Assembly (NCBI GenBank): GCA_051868045.1
Contig: JBJDZN010000072.1
Span: 1 to 15,296 of the forward strand
DNA length: 15,296 nucleotides
Direction of reading: 5' to 3'
Source of the DNA: CAKSQF01 sp051868045
Lineage (GTDB): Bacteria; Bacillota; Clostridia; Oscillospirales; CAG-272
Below, one piece after another: positions 6,899 through 13,003 of this stretch. Each line of letters begins with the position of its first letter. The stretch's first letter is position 1. The notes beneath the pieces were generated by a model, which ran no database searches, was not told the DNA's origin, and saw only the letters and a list, made by a program, of their open reading frames with translations. Both the position numbers and the translations under genes were made by a program.

Positions 6899-7744
6899 TC
6901 AGCCAATAATGGATTTCAGATATTCTACGGCTGCGGCAATATCCACCTCGGGGTGGTCGCCGCATTCCCGTTCGATGGTGAGAAATCCCCGATAGCCGAT
7001 ATCATCAAGGGCGGCAAGATAGGCGGGGAAATCCACGCCGCCCTTGCCCAGAGGCAGTTCCTCGAAAGCCCTTCCCAAATGGGCGAGGGCGTCCATCTTG
7101 ACGCCGTAGATCATTTCGGGATCCTTCTCAAAGAGGCGGACACCGTCCTTGGCGTGGGTGTGAACGATATAGTCCTTCAGGGTGTAAACCGCCTGAACGG
7201 GATCGTCTCCGGTGACCATCACCAGATTGGCGGGATCCAGATTGACCGCAACGCCTCGGGAACCCAGGGTATCAAGGAATCCCTTCAGGGTTTTCGCCGT
7301 CTCAGGACCGGTTTCAATGGCAAAATGGGCGTCCATGGAGTCTGCATACTCGGCGAGAGTATGGCAGGCTTCCTGCATCACGGCATAGCGGGGATGATTC
7401 TTGTCGGTGGGGACCACGCCGATATGGGTGGTGACCACGTCGGTTCCCAATTCCTTGGCAAGCTCCAGAATCCGCTTGGATTTTTCAATCAGTCCGGGAT
7501 TCTTTTCGGCATTGGCAAAGCCCTGTCCCAGATCGCCGCAGAGTGCGGAAAAGGTAAGCCCCGAGTCGTTCATCATGGAAAGAAGCTCGCGGATTTTAGA
7601 CGGGGTCATATTTTCCGGGGCATGTTCCCCTGAAGTGGCGTACATCTGAACCCCCTTGGCTCCGATTTTTGCCGCCATCCTGATGGCGTCGGGGGTGGGA
7701 AGCCGGAAGGAATCCAGCATGGCTCCGATGGGAAAACGGTACAT
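6899..7744 (-). CDS. Sugar phosphate isomerase/epimerase-like TIM barrel (AP-endonuclease 2 superfamily)
   Basis: A 281-residue cytoplasmic protein with the xylose-isomerase-like TIM barrel pattern. Metal-ligand motifs fall at the ends of strands: TTHIG (His107), FAIETGPE (Glu144), VNLDPANL (Asp170), VHTHAKDG (His195/His197), LGKGGVDFPAYLAALDDIGYRGFLTIERE (Glu258). This combination is typical of sugar phosphate isomerases/epimerases such as the IolE/IolI- and hydroxypyruvate isomerase-like proteins. GCAGGA precedes the ATG by about eight bases, and an excellent promoter lies at 7800-7828. It is the first gene of the five-gene minus-strand run. No sugar transporter or kinase is adjacent, so the substrate cannot be guessed; its pairing with secreted peptidases is unexplained. 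Confidence 0.88.
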   Translation of the reverse strand: MYRFPIGAMLDSFRLPTPDAIRMAAKIGAKGVQMYATSGEHAPENMTPSKIRELLSMMNDSGLTFSALCGDLGQGFANAEKNPGLIEKSKRILELAKELGTDVVTTHIGVVPTDKNHPRYAVMQEACHTLAEYADSMDAHFAIETGPETAKTLKGFLDTLGSRGVAVNLDPANLVMVTGDDPVQAVYTLKDYIVHTHAKDGVRLFEKDPEMIYGVKMDALAHLGRAFEELPLGKGGVDFPAYLAALDDIGYRGFLTIERECGDHPEVDIAAAVEYLKSIIG

Positions 7745-7799
7745 AGTTTATATCCTGCCTTTCTGAATCTGTTGAAATCAAAAAGAAATAGTTTTCCTA

Positions 7800-7828
7800 A
7801 GTATAGCACAGATCGAAGGACTTTGCAA
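7800..7828 (-). promoter_or_regulatory. Sigma-A promoter with extended -10 for the isomerase-peptidase operon
   Basis: On the minus strand TTGCAA (7823-7828) and TATACT (7800-7805) are exactly 17 bases apart, with TGC directly before the -10 hexamer. Transcription would start about 50 bases before the isomerase ATG. The 12 bases CTGTGCTATACT are shared exactly with the folT promoter. Confidence 0.82.
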
Positions 7829-7890
7829 GGGATTTTCGGAAGATTTAAGGGAAAATTTACAGTTCAATTTCGTTTGCCGGGCGCATCGGA

Positions 7891-7930
7891 CAAAAATTTA
7901 CGGGCGCATCGCAAGAATGCGATACGCCCG
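7891..7930 (-). terminator. Rho-independent terminator of folT
   Basis: Immediately downstream of the folT stop, 7918-7930 pairs with 7901-7913 to form a 13-bp G+C-rich stem with one G-U pair and a 4-base loop. On the minus strand it is followed by TAAATTTTTG. Part of the stem sequence, CGGGCGCATCG, recurs as a direct repeat at 7878-7888. Confidence 0.88.
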
Positions 7931-7941
7931 CCGATTGGGCT

Positions 7942-8694
7942 TTATTGCAGCCATGCCTTCAAAAAGTCTCTTGCGATCACATACAGATCGAACTTCCAGA
8001 TCAAAAAGATCAGGACTGCGCTGAGAAGACAGAGCAGAGCAACCAAAATATAATGTTTCTTTTCCAGATACAGTTTGGGTTGGGATTTTGCCACCAGCTT
8101 CAGCGGCTTCAGTGCCGGAACAACCGCAGACAGGAAGACCACCAGAATCAGCGATTCAATGGGGAAAAGGAGCAGATTCTTCAGTACGGTCAGCATCAGG
8201 CTGTACAGGGTATACGCCTTGTTGTCGAAACAGATCTGATAGTACGGAATCATAATCAGCGGATTCAGGATGAAGTTGCAGCTGACGACCACGGCGATTC
8301 TGGACAGAATAATCCGCCACGGGGACAGCTTGGCACGGTAAAGAATCAATCCGAACATGAAGCTGCCCAGCATTTCCACGAAGATAAACGGGAAGAAATA
8401 GACGCCACTCGGGAACAGGATACAGCTTAATGTGTCGCTGACCGCACCGGTCAAAGCCCCCACCACCGGTCCGTAGATCATGGCTCCTGCGGCGTTGATC
8501 CAAAAGGAGAGCTTGATCTCAAGCACGTTCGGAATAATCGGAATGGCGAGGGGATTCAGAGCGACTCGGGCGGCAATCACAAGAGCCGCAATGACCAGCA
8601 TCCGCACATTGCCGAGCTCCAGCGAGGCAAGCCGCCAGTACTCTTTGTGAAAGGGAGTCACAAACAGGGTTTCAGTGTCTCTTTTTTTGAACAT
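7942..8694 (-). CDS. folT: Folate-family ECF transporter S component
   Basis: A 250-residue, strongly hydrophobic protein with about six membrane segments. It is the substrate-binding subunit that captures folates at the membrane and works with a shared EcfA/EcfA'/EcfT energising module, not encoded in this window. Recognisable family sequence lies at residues 30-125: RMLVIAALVIAARVALNPLA, then IPNVLEIKLSFWINAAGAM, YGPVVGALTGAVSDTL and PFIFVEMLGSFMFGLILYR. The frame stays open further upstream, but ATG 8694 is the start because AGGAGGAGGT sits six bases before it. The upstream leader contains a tetrahydrofolate riboswitch, which independently supports folate as substrate. The gene has its own promoter and terminator, so it is monocistronic. 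Confidence 0.93.
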   Translation of the reverse strand: MFKKRDTETLFVTPFHKEYWRLASLELGNVRMLVIAALVIAARVALNPLAIPIIPNVLEIKLSFWINAAGAMIYGPVVGALTGAVSDTLSCILFPSGVYFFPFIFVEMLGSFMFGLILYRAKLSPWRIILSRIAVVVSCNFILNPLIMIPYYQICFDNKAYTLYSLMLTVLKNLLLFPIESLILVVFLSAVVPALKPLKLVAKSQPKLYLEKKHYILVALLCLLSAVLIFLIWKFDLYVIARDFLKAWLQ

Positions 8695-8702
8695 AAAAAT
8701 AC

Positions 8703-8747
8703 CTCCTCCTACAGTGTCCGCAAAGAATTTGCCACATACAGGAAGAG
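8703..8747 (-). promoter_or_regulatory. Hairpin able to mask the folT ribosome binding site
   Basis: On the minus strand CUCUUCCU (8747-8740) can pair with AGGAGGAG (8710-8703) over eight pairs including one G-U, covering most of the folT Shine-Dalgarno sequence. An inner perfect 5-bp helix, GCAAA/UUUGC (8720-8732), closes the top. It lies directly between the riboswitch and the start codon, fitting translational control. Confidence 0.65.
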
Positions 8748-8750
8748 CAT
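8709..8750 (-). CDS. Possible 13-codon upstream ORF in the folT leader
   Basis: ATG at 8750 opens a frame encoding MLFLYVANSLRTL and ends in TAG at 8709-8711, the stop overlapping the beginning of the AGGAGGAGGT site of folT. AAAGGA lies four bases before the ATG, somewhat close but usable. Codons 2-4 are the very bases (CUCUUCC) that can mask the folT ribosome binding site. A ribosome on this ORF would therefore open the hairpin and finish at the folT site. Translation is inferred, not shown; such a short frame could be chance. Confidence 0.4.
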   Translation of the reverse strand: MLFLYVANSLRTL

Positions 8751-8765
8751 ATGATCCTTTATGCA

Positions 8766-8863
8766 ACAGCGGGATGCAGGATAACAACCGCAACGGTTTC
8801 CGTTTTCGTCTGCCCGTCAACTCCCCGTCCGGGCGGCACTTTACGCTGTTATCCTTACTCTGT
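8766..8863 (-). promoter_or_regulatory. Tetrahydrofolate (THF, folT-type) riboswitch
   Basis: The minus-strand leader matches the THF riboswitch class segment by segment. P1 is ACAG (8863-8860) with CUGU (8769-8766). AGUA follows P1. P2 is GGAUAACA (8854-8847) with UGUUAUCC (8786-8779), followed by the conserved GCGUAAAGUG. P3 is GCCCG (8834-8830) with CGGGC (8816-8812), enclosing the loop GACGGGGAGUUGA. Then come ACGAA, a small AACGG/CCGUU hairpin, GCGGU, and the conserved UGCAUCC-C-G before P1 closes. A loop-P3 to GCAUCCCG pseudoknot is possible (CGGG/CCCG). The element starts within a few bases of the predicted transcription start and precedes a folate transporter gene, its usual place. 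Ligand-dependent repression of folT is expected from the class. Confidence 0.92.
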
Positions 8864-8873
8864 AAGTGCCCCC

Positions 8874-8902
8874 AGTATAGCACAGTTTTTTCCCTCTGTC
8901 AA
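8874..8902 (-). promoter_or_regulatory. Sigma-A promoter of folT
   Basis: On the minus strand a perfect TTGACA (8897-8902) is followed after 17 bases by TATACT (8874-8879), with TGC just before the -10. The predicted start, near 8867, places the riboswitch at the very 5' end of the transcript. Confidence 0.9.
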
Positions 8903-9006
8903 GGCATTTTGAAAAAATTGTGCATGATAAGGGAAAATTCAGGAAATTTTATAAAAAATCAGTCCGATTCTTTCGTGTTTTTTTTCAGATCGTTTACATT
9001 TTTATC

Positions 9007-9035
9007 TTGACGAATGGAGGAAAATGTTGTATAAT
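9007..9035 (+). promoter_or_regulatory. Sigma-A promoter of the gtrA operon
   Basis: TTGACG (9007-9012) and a perfect TATAAT (9030-9035) are separated by 17 bases, about 55 bases before the gtrA start. It diverges from the folT promoter with roughly 100 bases between the two -35 boxes. Confidence 0.9.
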
Positions 9036-9089
9036 AAAAGTTGTATGTATTAAAATGATGATTCCCCAAAGGAAAGGATCAGACTTTAT

Positions 9090-9551
9090 ATGGAAAAATT
9101 GAAAGAACTCTACGCAAAATACAAGGAGCAGATTCTCTATCTGTTTTTCGGAGGGTTTACCACGATTGTCAGCCTCGGAAGCTACTGGATCTGCACCGAA
9201 AAAATCGGATTGTCTATCACCATTTCCTATTGGATCTCCTGGATCCTTGCCGTTCTCTTCGCCTTCGTGACCAACAAGCTGTTCGTTTTTGACAGCAAGA
9301 AGACCTCTGAGAAAAAAACCTTATTCGAACTGCTGACCTTTTTTGCCTGCCGAATCTTCACCGGTCTCATAGGCAACGGATTCCTGAAGCTGACCGTCGA
9401 TATGCTCCATTGGCACAACATGCTGATGAAACTGATCAGCAGCGTCATAGAGGTCGTTCTCAACTATGTTTTCAGCAAACTCATCGTTTTCCGCAAGAAA
9501 ACGGACAAGCAAGCGTCCGCCGATCCCGAAAAGAATGGAAAGGAGTTCTGA
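9090..9551 (+). CDS. GtrA-family membrane protein
   Basis: A 153-residue protein with four hydrophobic segments (about 14-35, 42-66, 80-100, 112-133). It has family-typical sequence YLFFGGFTTIVSLGSYW, ISWILAVLFAFVTNKLFVF and EVVLNYVFSKLIVFRKK, and a short polar tail. GtrA proteins are proposed to flip undecaprenyl-phosphate-linked sugars across the cytoplasmic membrane, or otherwise help their use. GGAAAGGA upstream of the ATG at 9090 is its ribosome binding site. It is the first gene of a tight operon: its TGA ends one base before the ATG of the GT2 glycosyltransferase. This is the classical partnership of a lipid-linked sugar synthase and GtrA. Confidence 0.92.
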   Translation: MEKLKELYAKYKEQILYLFFGGFTTIVSLGSYWICTEKIGLSITISYWISWILAVLFAFVTNKLFVFDSKKTSEKKTLFELLTFFACRIFTGLIGNGFLKLTVDMLHWHNMLMKLISSVIEVVLNYVFSKLIVFRKKTDKQASADPEKNGKEF

Positions 9552-9552
9552 T

Positions 9553-10527
9553 ATGATCCTGTTCACCGTCATTCCCTGCTATAATGAGGAAGAAGTTCTT
9601 CCCGAAACTTCCTCCCGTCTGCTGAAAAAGTACGGAACCCTGATTGAGGGAGGCATAATCTCGCCGGAAAGTCGGATTCTGTTCGTCAACGACGGGTCAA
9701 AGGACAAAACCTGGCAGATCATCGAACGGTTGCATGGTGAAAATCCCCTGTTCACCGGCATCAATCTGAGCCGCAACAGAGGGCATCAGAACGCCCTTCT
9801 GGCGGGACTGCTTACCGCCGGACAGACTGCCGATGCGGTGATTTCCATGGATGCCGATCTTCAGGACGATATTGGTGCCATGGATGAGATGATCGCCAAG
9901 TACAAGGACGGCTGTGACATTGTCTACGGCGTGCGCAGCAGTCGGCAGAAGGACAGCTTCTTCAAGCGGCAGACGGCACAATCCTTCTACCGTCTCATGA
10001 AGGGGATGGGCGCCGACGTGGTCTACAATCACGCTGACTACCGTCTGATGAGCAAGCGTGCGATTCTGTCCCTTGCCGAATACAAGGAGGTCAATCTGTT
10101 CCTTCGGGGCATCGTTCCCATGCTGGGCTACAAGACGGATGTGGTCTACTACGAGCGTTCCGAACGCTTTGCGGGACAGAGCAAATACCCTTTCAAGAAG
10201 ATGCTTTCCTTTGCCATCGACGGCATCACCTCCCTGAGCATCAAACCCATCCGCATCATCACGGGACTGGGAATCACGATTTTCTTCCTGAGTTTTGTCA
10301 TGCTGATCTATTCGGTGATCCGCTTCTTCATGGGCGAGACCGTTTCGGGCTGGCCCTCGCTGATCATCTCGGTTTGGGCAATCGGCGGTCTGATCCTGCT
10401 GTCCATCGGTGTGGTGGGCGAATATATCGGTAAGATTTATCTGGAAACCAAGGAACGTCCCCGTTATCACATAGAGAGGTATCTTGAAGATGAACCGTCA
10501 ATCGACCGCAAAGACGACAGTAACTGA
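9553..10527 (+). CDS. GtrB/DPM-type undecaprenyl-phosphate glycosyltransferase (GT2)
   Basis: A 324-residue protein. The frame is open further upstream inside gtrA, but ATG 9553 is the start. It begins the GT-A fold directly (MILFTVIPCYNEEEVLP), and AAAGGAG lies about eight bases before it. The nucleotide-sugar site is visible in FVNDGSKDKTW (45-54) and the metal-binding DADLQDD (Asp100, Asp102). Two C-terminal membrane helices at ~232-259 and ~268-291, ahead of a YIGKIYLETKERPRY tail, mark the bactoprenol glucosyltransferase group that includes GtrB, CsbB and YkcC. The enzyme should transfer a sugar from a UDP- or GDP-donor to undecaprenyl phosphate on the cytoplasmic face. The sugar cannot be inferred. 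It lies between gtrA and a GT-C gene, whose start overlaps its end. Confidence 0.92.
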   Translation: MILFTVIPCYNEEEVLPETSSRLLKKYGTLIEGGIISPESRILFVNDGSKDKTWQIIERLHGENPLFTGINLSRNRGHQNALLAGLLTAGQTADAVISMDADLQDDIGAMDEMIAKYKDGCDIVYGVRSSRQKDSFFKRQTAQSFYRLMKGMGADVVYNHADYRLMSKRAILSLAEYKEVNLFLRGIVPMLGYKTDVVYYERSERFAGQSKYPFKKMLSFAIDGITSLSIKPIRIITGLGITIFFLSFVMLIYSVIRFFMGETVSGWPSLIISVWAIGGLILLSIGVVGEYIGKIYLETKERPRYHIERYLEDEPSIDRKDDSN

Positions 10528-12109
10528 TTCTTTGAAGATTCTGAAAAGCCTGTTTATTACAGGTGCTCCCACTGACTCCGGCAGTAAAAGGGAGCGGCGG
10601 TGGGTTCTGCTCTTCTGTCTGCTTTCCTCCTTTGTCACTCTGGTCATCTGCACCCGCTCCTCCTTTCTCTATCCCCTGAACGACTGGGTGGATTCCAACT
10701 GCTTCTTCACCGTGGGCAAGGGAATGTTCAACGGTCAGGTGGTCTACCGGGACCTCTACGAGCAAAAGGGTGTCCTGCTCTACTTCCTTCACGGGCTTTG
10801 CTGGCTGATTTCCCATGACAGTTTCCTCGGCGTCTTTTTTCTGGAAATCATCGCCGGAACCTTTTTCTTATATTATTCCTACCGCATCATGCGCCTCTAC
10901 TGCAAGAGAGCCTGTCTTGTCACCCTGCCCCTTCTGGCGGCAGCAGTTTACAGTTCCAGCAGCTTCGTGCTGGGGGACAGCGCAGAAGAGCTTTGTCTGC
11001 CCCTTCTGGCATACGGGCTGTATGTCTCCTTCCGTTCCCTGAAAGAAAAGACACCCATGGGATGGAAGGATGCCCTCCTCATCGGCGTCACCTCAGGTGC
11101 GGTGCTGTGGATCAAATTTTCCATGCTGGGCTTCTATCTGGGCTGGATCTGGGTTCCCGCCGCTTTGCTGATCCGCTCCAAAAAACGGAAGGAGCTTCTG
11201 AGACTGATCGGCGGCATCATCGGGGGCGTTTTGCTGATTACCCTGCCCTTTTTCCTGTATTTTGCCGTAAACGGTGCCCTTTCCGACTGGTTTGAAGTCT
11301 ATTTCTACAACAACATCTTTCTCTATCACGGGGAATCCATTCCCTTCTGGGTGAAATTTCTCGGCGTGTGGAAGGAAATCGGCTCACGGCTGGCATGGAA
11401 TCACAGCTACGGATTTTTCGTCCTTCTGGGTCTTCTTTTCGGACTTTTGTGCCTGAAAGTCGGCGAAAAGTTCCAGTTGATTCTCCCCTTTGCAGGATTG
11501 GCAATGACCACCTATATCAACGGCACTGCCTACGCCTACTACACTCTGATTTTCGCCGTTTTCGCTCCCTTCGGCTGGATCTGCCTGATCCGGCTGATCT
11601 ATGCCGCCATTGAGGCAATCCGGATGCTCTCCCACGGGAAACTGTCCCTGAAAATCGGGAAAACGGCAGGTCCGGTCGCCCTTGGAGCGGTAAGCGGGGC
11701 ACTGGTCGTCTGGAGTCTGTTCTACTGTCTGAATACCAGCCAGAACACCAATCTGCTTCTTGCAGACAAGGACACCCTTCCCCAGTATCGCTTTGCCGAG
11801 ATCATCAATCAGAAGGAAAATGCCACCCTCTTAAACTACGGCTTTCTGGACGGGGGGTTCTATACCACCTCAAATCTCCTCGCCTCCTGCCGATTCTTCT
11901 GCACTCTGAACATGGAGTATCTGCCGGAAATGATGGAAACCCAGAATGAATGGCTGGAGAACGGGGTCAGCGATTTTGTGGTCACCCGCAGCAATCAGAT
12001 CCAGTCGGACCGCTACCGTCTGGTGGACGAATGCACCTATGAACTTTGGGAGGGACAGTCCTGGACCTTCTATCTCTATGAGCGGATTGAGGAAACAGAG
12101 TCGGATTAG
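10490..12109 (+). CDS. GT-C-type polytopic glycosyltransferase, third component of a Gtr-like system
   Basis: A 539-residue protein with about ten hydrophobic segments from residue ~40 to ~430 and a soluble C-terminal ~110 residues. The first extracytoplasmic loop has acidic motifs expected of GT-C enzymes using lipid-linked sugars: NDWVDSNCFF (Asp65, Asp68) and GQVVYRDLYEQKGVLLYFLHG (Asp88, Glu91). A similar YRDLYEQKG-type loop occurs in proteins annotated as PMT-like or teichoic acid glycosyl transferases in Firmicutes. ATG 10490 overlaps the preceding GT2 gene by 38 bases, with GAGAGG about 11 bases upstream; a TTG at 10484 is a less likely start. Together with GtrA and the GT2 enzyme it forms a three-component system. 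The sugar is loaded on undecaprenyl phosphate, flipped, then transferred outside to a polymer or protein. The acceptor is unknown. Confidence 0.85.
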   Translation: MNRQSTAKTTVTDSLKILKSLFITGAPTDSGSKRERRWVLLFCLLSSFVTLVICTRSSFLYPLNDWVDSNCFFTVGKGMFNGQVVYRDLYEQKGVLLYFLHGLCWLISHDSFLGVFFLEIIAGTFFLYYSYRIMRLYCKRACLVTLPLLAAAVYSSSSFVLGDSAEELCLPLLAYGLYVSFRSLKEKTPMGWKDALLIGVTSGAVLWIKFSMLGFYLGWIWVPAALLIRSKKRKELLRLIGGIIGGVLLITLPFFLYFAVNGALSDWFEVYFYNNIFLYHGESIPFWVKFLGVWKEIGSRLAWNHSYGFFVLLGLLFGLLCLKVGEKFQLILPFAGLAMTTYINGTAYAYYTLIFAVFAPFGWICLIRLIYAAIEAIRMLSHGKLSLKIGKTAGPVALGAVSGALVVWSLFYCLNTSQNTNLLLADKDTLPQYRFAEIINQKENATLLNYGFLDGGFYTTSNLLASCRFFCTLNMEYLPEMMETQNEWLENGVSDFVVTRSNQIQSDRYRLVDECTYELWEGQSWTFYLYERIEETESD

Positions 12110-12134
12110 CCTGTTTTAAATCCATGTCAAATCC

Positions 12135-12155
12135 GGGAGAATTTTCTGTTTTCCC
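12135..12155 (+). terminator. Weak possible terminator after the gtr operon
   Basis: GGGAGAA (12135-12141) can pair with TTTTCCC (12149-12155), including one G-U, around a 7-base loop. The downstream sequence CTTGATTTCTTC is only mildly T-rich and already contains the next promoter's -35. Termination here would be inefficient. Confidence 0.35.
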
Positions 12156-12156
12156 C

Positions 12157-12185
12157 TTGATTTCTTCAAATCATTATGGTAAAAT
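12157..12185 (+). promoter_or_regulatory. Sigma-A promoter of mgsA
   Basis: TTGATT (12157-12162) and TAAAAT (12180-12185) are separated by 17 bases with TGG directly before the -10. The start site would be near 12192, which rules out a GTG at 12197 as a useful start and supports ATG 12239. Confidence 0.75.
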
Positions 12186-12238
12186 AGGCATATAAGGTGA
12201 AACGTAGGAAGCGGAAAGAAAGGTGGAGTCAGAAAATC

Positions 12239-12736
12239 ATGATTGAAGAGAACAATGATTATCTTCCCCGGGTGATTGGGAAGCAAAAGAATATCGCCCT
12301 GATTGCCCACGATCACAAGAAGCCGGAGCTGGTGGCTTGGTGTGCGAAAAACAAGCACATTCTGGAGGGTCATTTTCTCGTGGGAACGGGAACCACTGCC
12401 AGAATCATCTCCGAAAAAACGGGACTTCCCGTCCGTGGCTTCAACAGCGGTCCTCTCGGCGGCGACCAGCAGGTGGGTGCCCGCATTGTCGAGGGCAGAA
12501 TCGACATGGTGATCTTCTTCTCCGATCCCCTGTCTGCACAGCCCCACGATCCCGACGTGAAGGCACTGCTTCGCATTGCGCAGGTCTACGACATTCCCAT
12601 CGCCAACAACCGTGCAACTGCCGATTTCATCATCACCTCGGATTTCATGAACAGCGAGTACACCCACTACGTTGTGGATTTCCAGAAGGCGATCACCCAG
12701 CGGGCAAACGACATCGGTGAAATGACCGAAATCTGA
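12239..12736 (+). CDS. mgsA: Methylglyoxal synthase
   Basis: A 165-residue cytoplasmic enzyme that converts dihydroxyacetone phosphate to methylglyoxal and phosphate, a bypass of lower glycolysis used when phosphate is short or sugar phosphates accumulate. The active-site pattern of the family is complete: ALIAHDHKK (His24), GTGTTARI for phosphate binding, SGPLGGDQQVGA with the catalytic Asp76, FFSDPLSAQPHDPDV (His103, Asp104, Asp106), and ANNRATADFIITS. The frame extends upstream to a GTG, but ATG 12239 is chosen because AAAGGTGGAG lies about ten bases before it and the E. coli enzyme (152 residues) has a similarly short N-terminus. It has its own promoter and a downstream terminator, so it is probably a single-gene unit not coupled to the gtr operon. 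Confidence 0.95.
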   Translation: MIEENNDYLPRVIGKQKNIALIAHDHKKPELVAWCAKNKHILEGHFLVGTGTTARIISEKTGLPVRGFNSGPLGGDQQVGARIVEGRIDMVIFFSDPLSAQPHDPDVKALLRIAQVYDIPIANNRATADFIITSDFMNSEYTHYVVDFQKAITQRANDIGEMTEI

Positions 12737-12848
12737 GGTTTTTCGTCGTTTCAGACCGTCCGTTTCTATCGGATTCGGACAATACCTGAACAGACTCATC
12801 CTGTGAGATAGTCGAAAATTTTCCCCGCATACCTTTTATCTTTTCGGT

Positions 12849-12890
12849 GGCTGCCGCAATCAGCGTTCTGCTGATGCGGCAGCCCCTTTT
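12849..12890 (+). terminator. Terminator downstream of mgsA
   Basis: A 15-bp G+C-rich stem pairs 12849-12864 (with one bulged A) with 12870-12884 around a 5-base loop. It is followed by CCTTTTC. It lies ~110 bases after the mgsA stop and ahead of the ABC transporter promoter, insulating the two units. Confidence 0.8.
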
Positions 12891-12947
12891 CATGCCTTAT
12901 ATTTTTCATAAATGTCATTGTTTATTAACCAATCGTTCATATATATC

Positions 12948-12956
12948 TGGTATAAT
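12948..12956 (+). promoter_or_regulatory. Extended -10 promoter of the ABC transporter gene
   Basis: TGG followed by a perfect TATAAT (12951-12956) forms an extended -10. No good -35 hexamer is seen at 16-18 bases, which extended -10 promoters tolerate. The upstream region is A/T-rich. Transcription would start about 12963, inside the palindrome at 12961-12976. Confidence 0.7.
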
Positions 12957-12960
12957 TTTG

Positions 12961-12976
12961 TTAGTTTTCTAACTAA
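12961..12976 (+). promoter_or_regulatory. MarR-like palindromic operator at the ABC transporter start site
   Basis: The perfect inverted repeat TTAGTT-TTCT-AACTAA sits immediately after the -10 box, over the predicted transcription start. The TTAGTT/AACTAA half-sites resemble operators of MarR-family repressors, which often control drug or peptide exporters. No MarR gene is present in the window, so the regulator would be encoded elsewhere. The palindrome is observed; the family assignment is inference. Confidence 0.6.
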
Positions 12977-13003
12977 ATACATTTTTTTGAGGAGTTGATC
13001 AAA

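Noticed and set aside
8780..8863. glmS ribozyme suggested by GUUGACGGG in the folT leader
   Set aside because: Only that short string matches. The whole leader fits the THF riboswitch layout, and the downstream gene is a folate transporter component.
12197..12238. GTG start giving methylglyoxal synthase 14 extra residues
   Set aside because: The GTG lies only about five bases after the predicted transcription start, leaving no room for a ribosome binding site.
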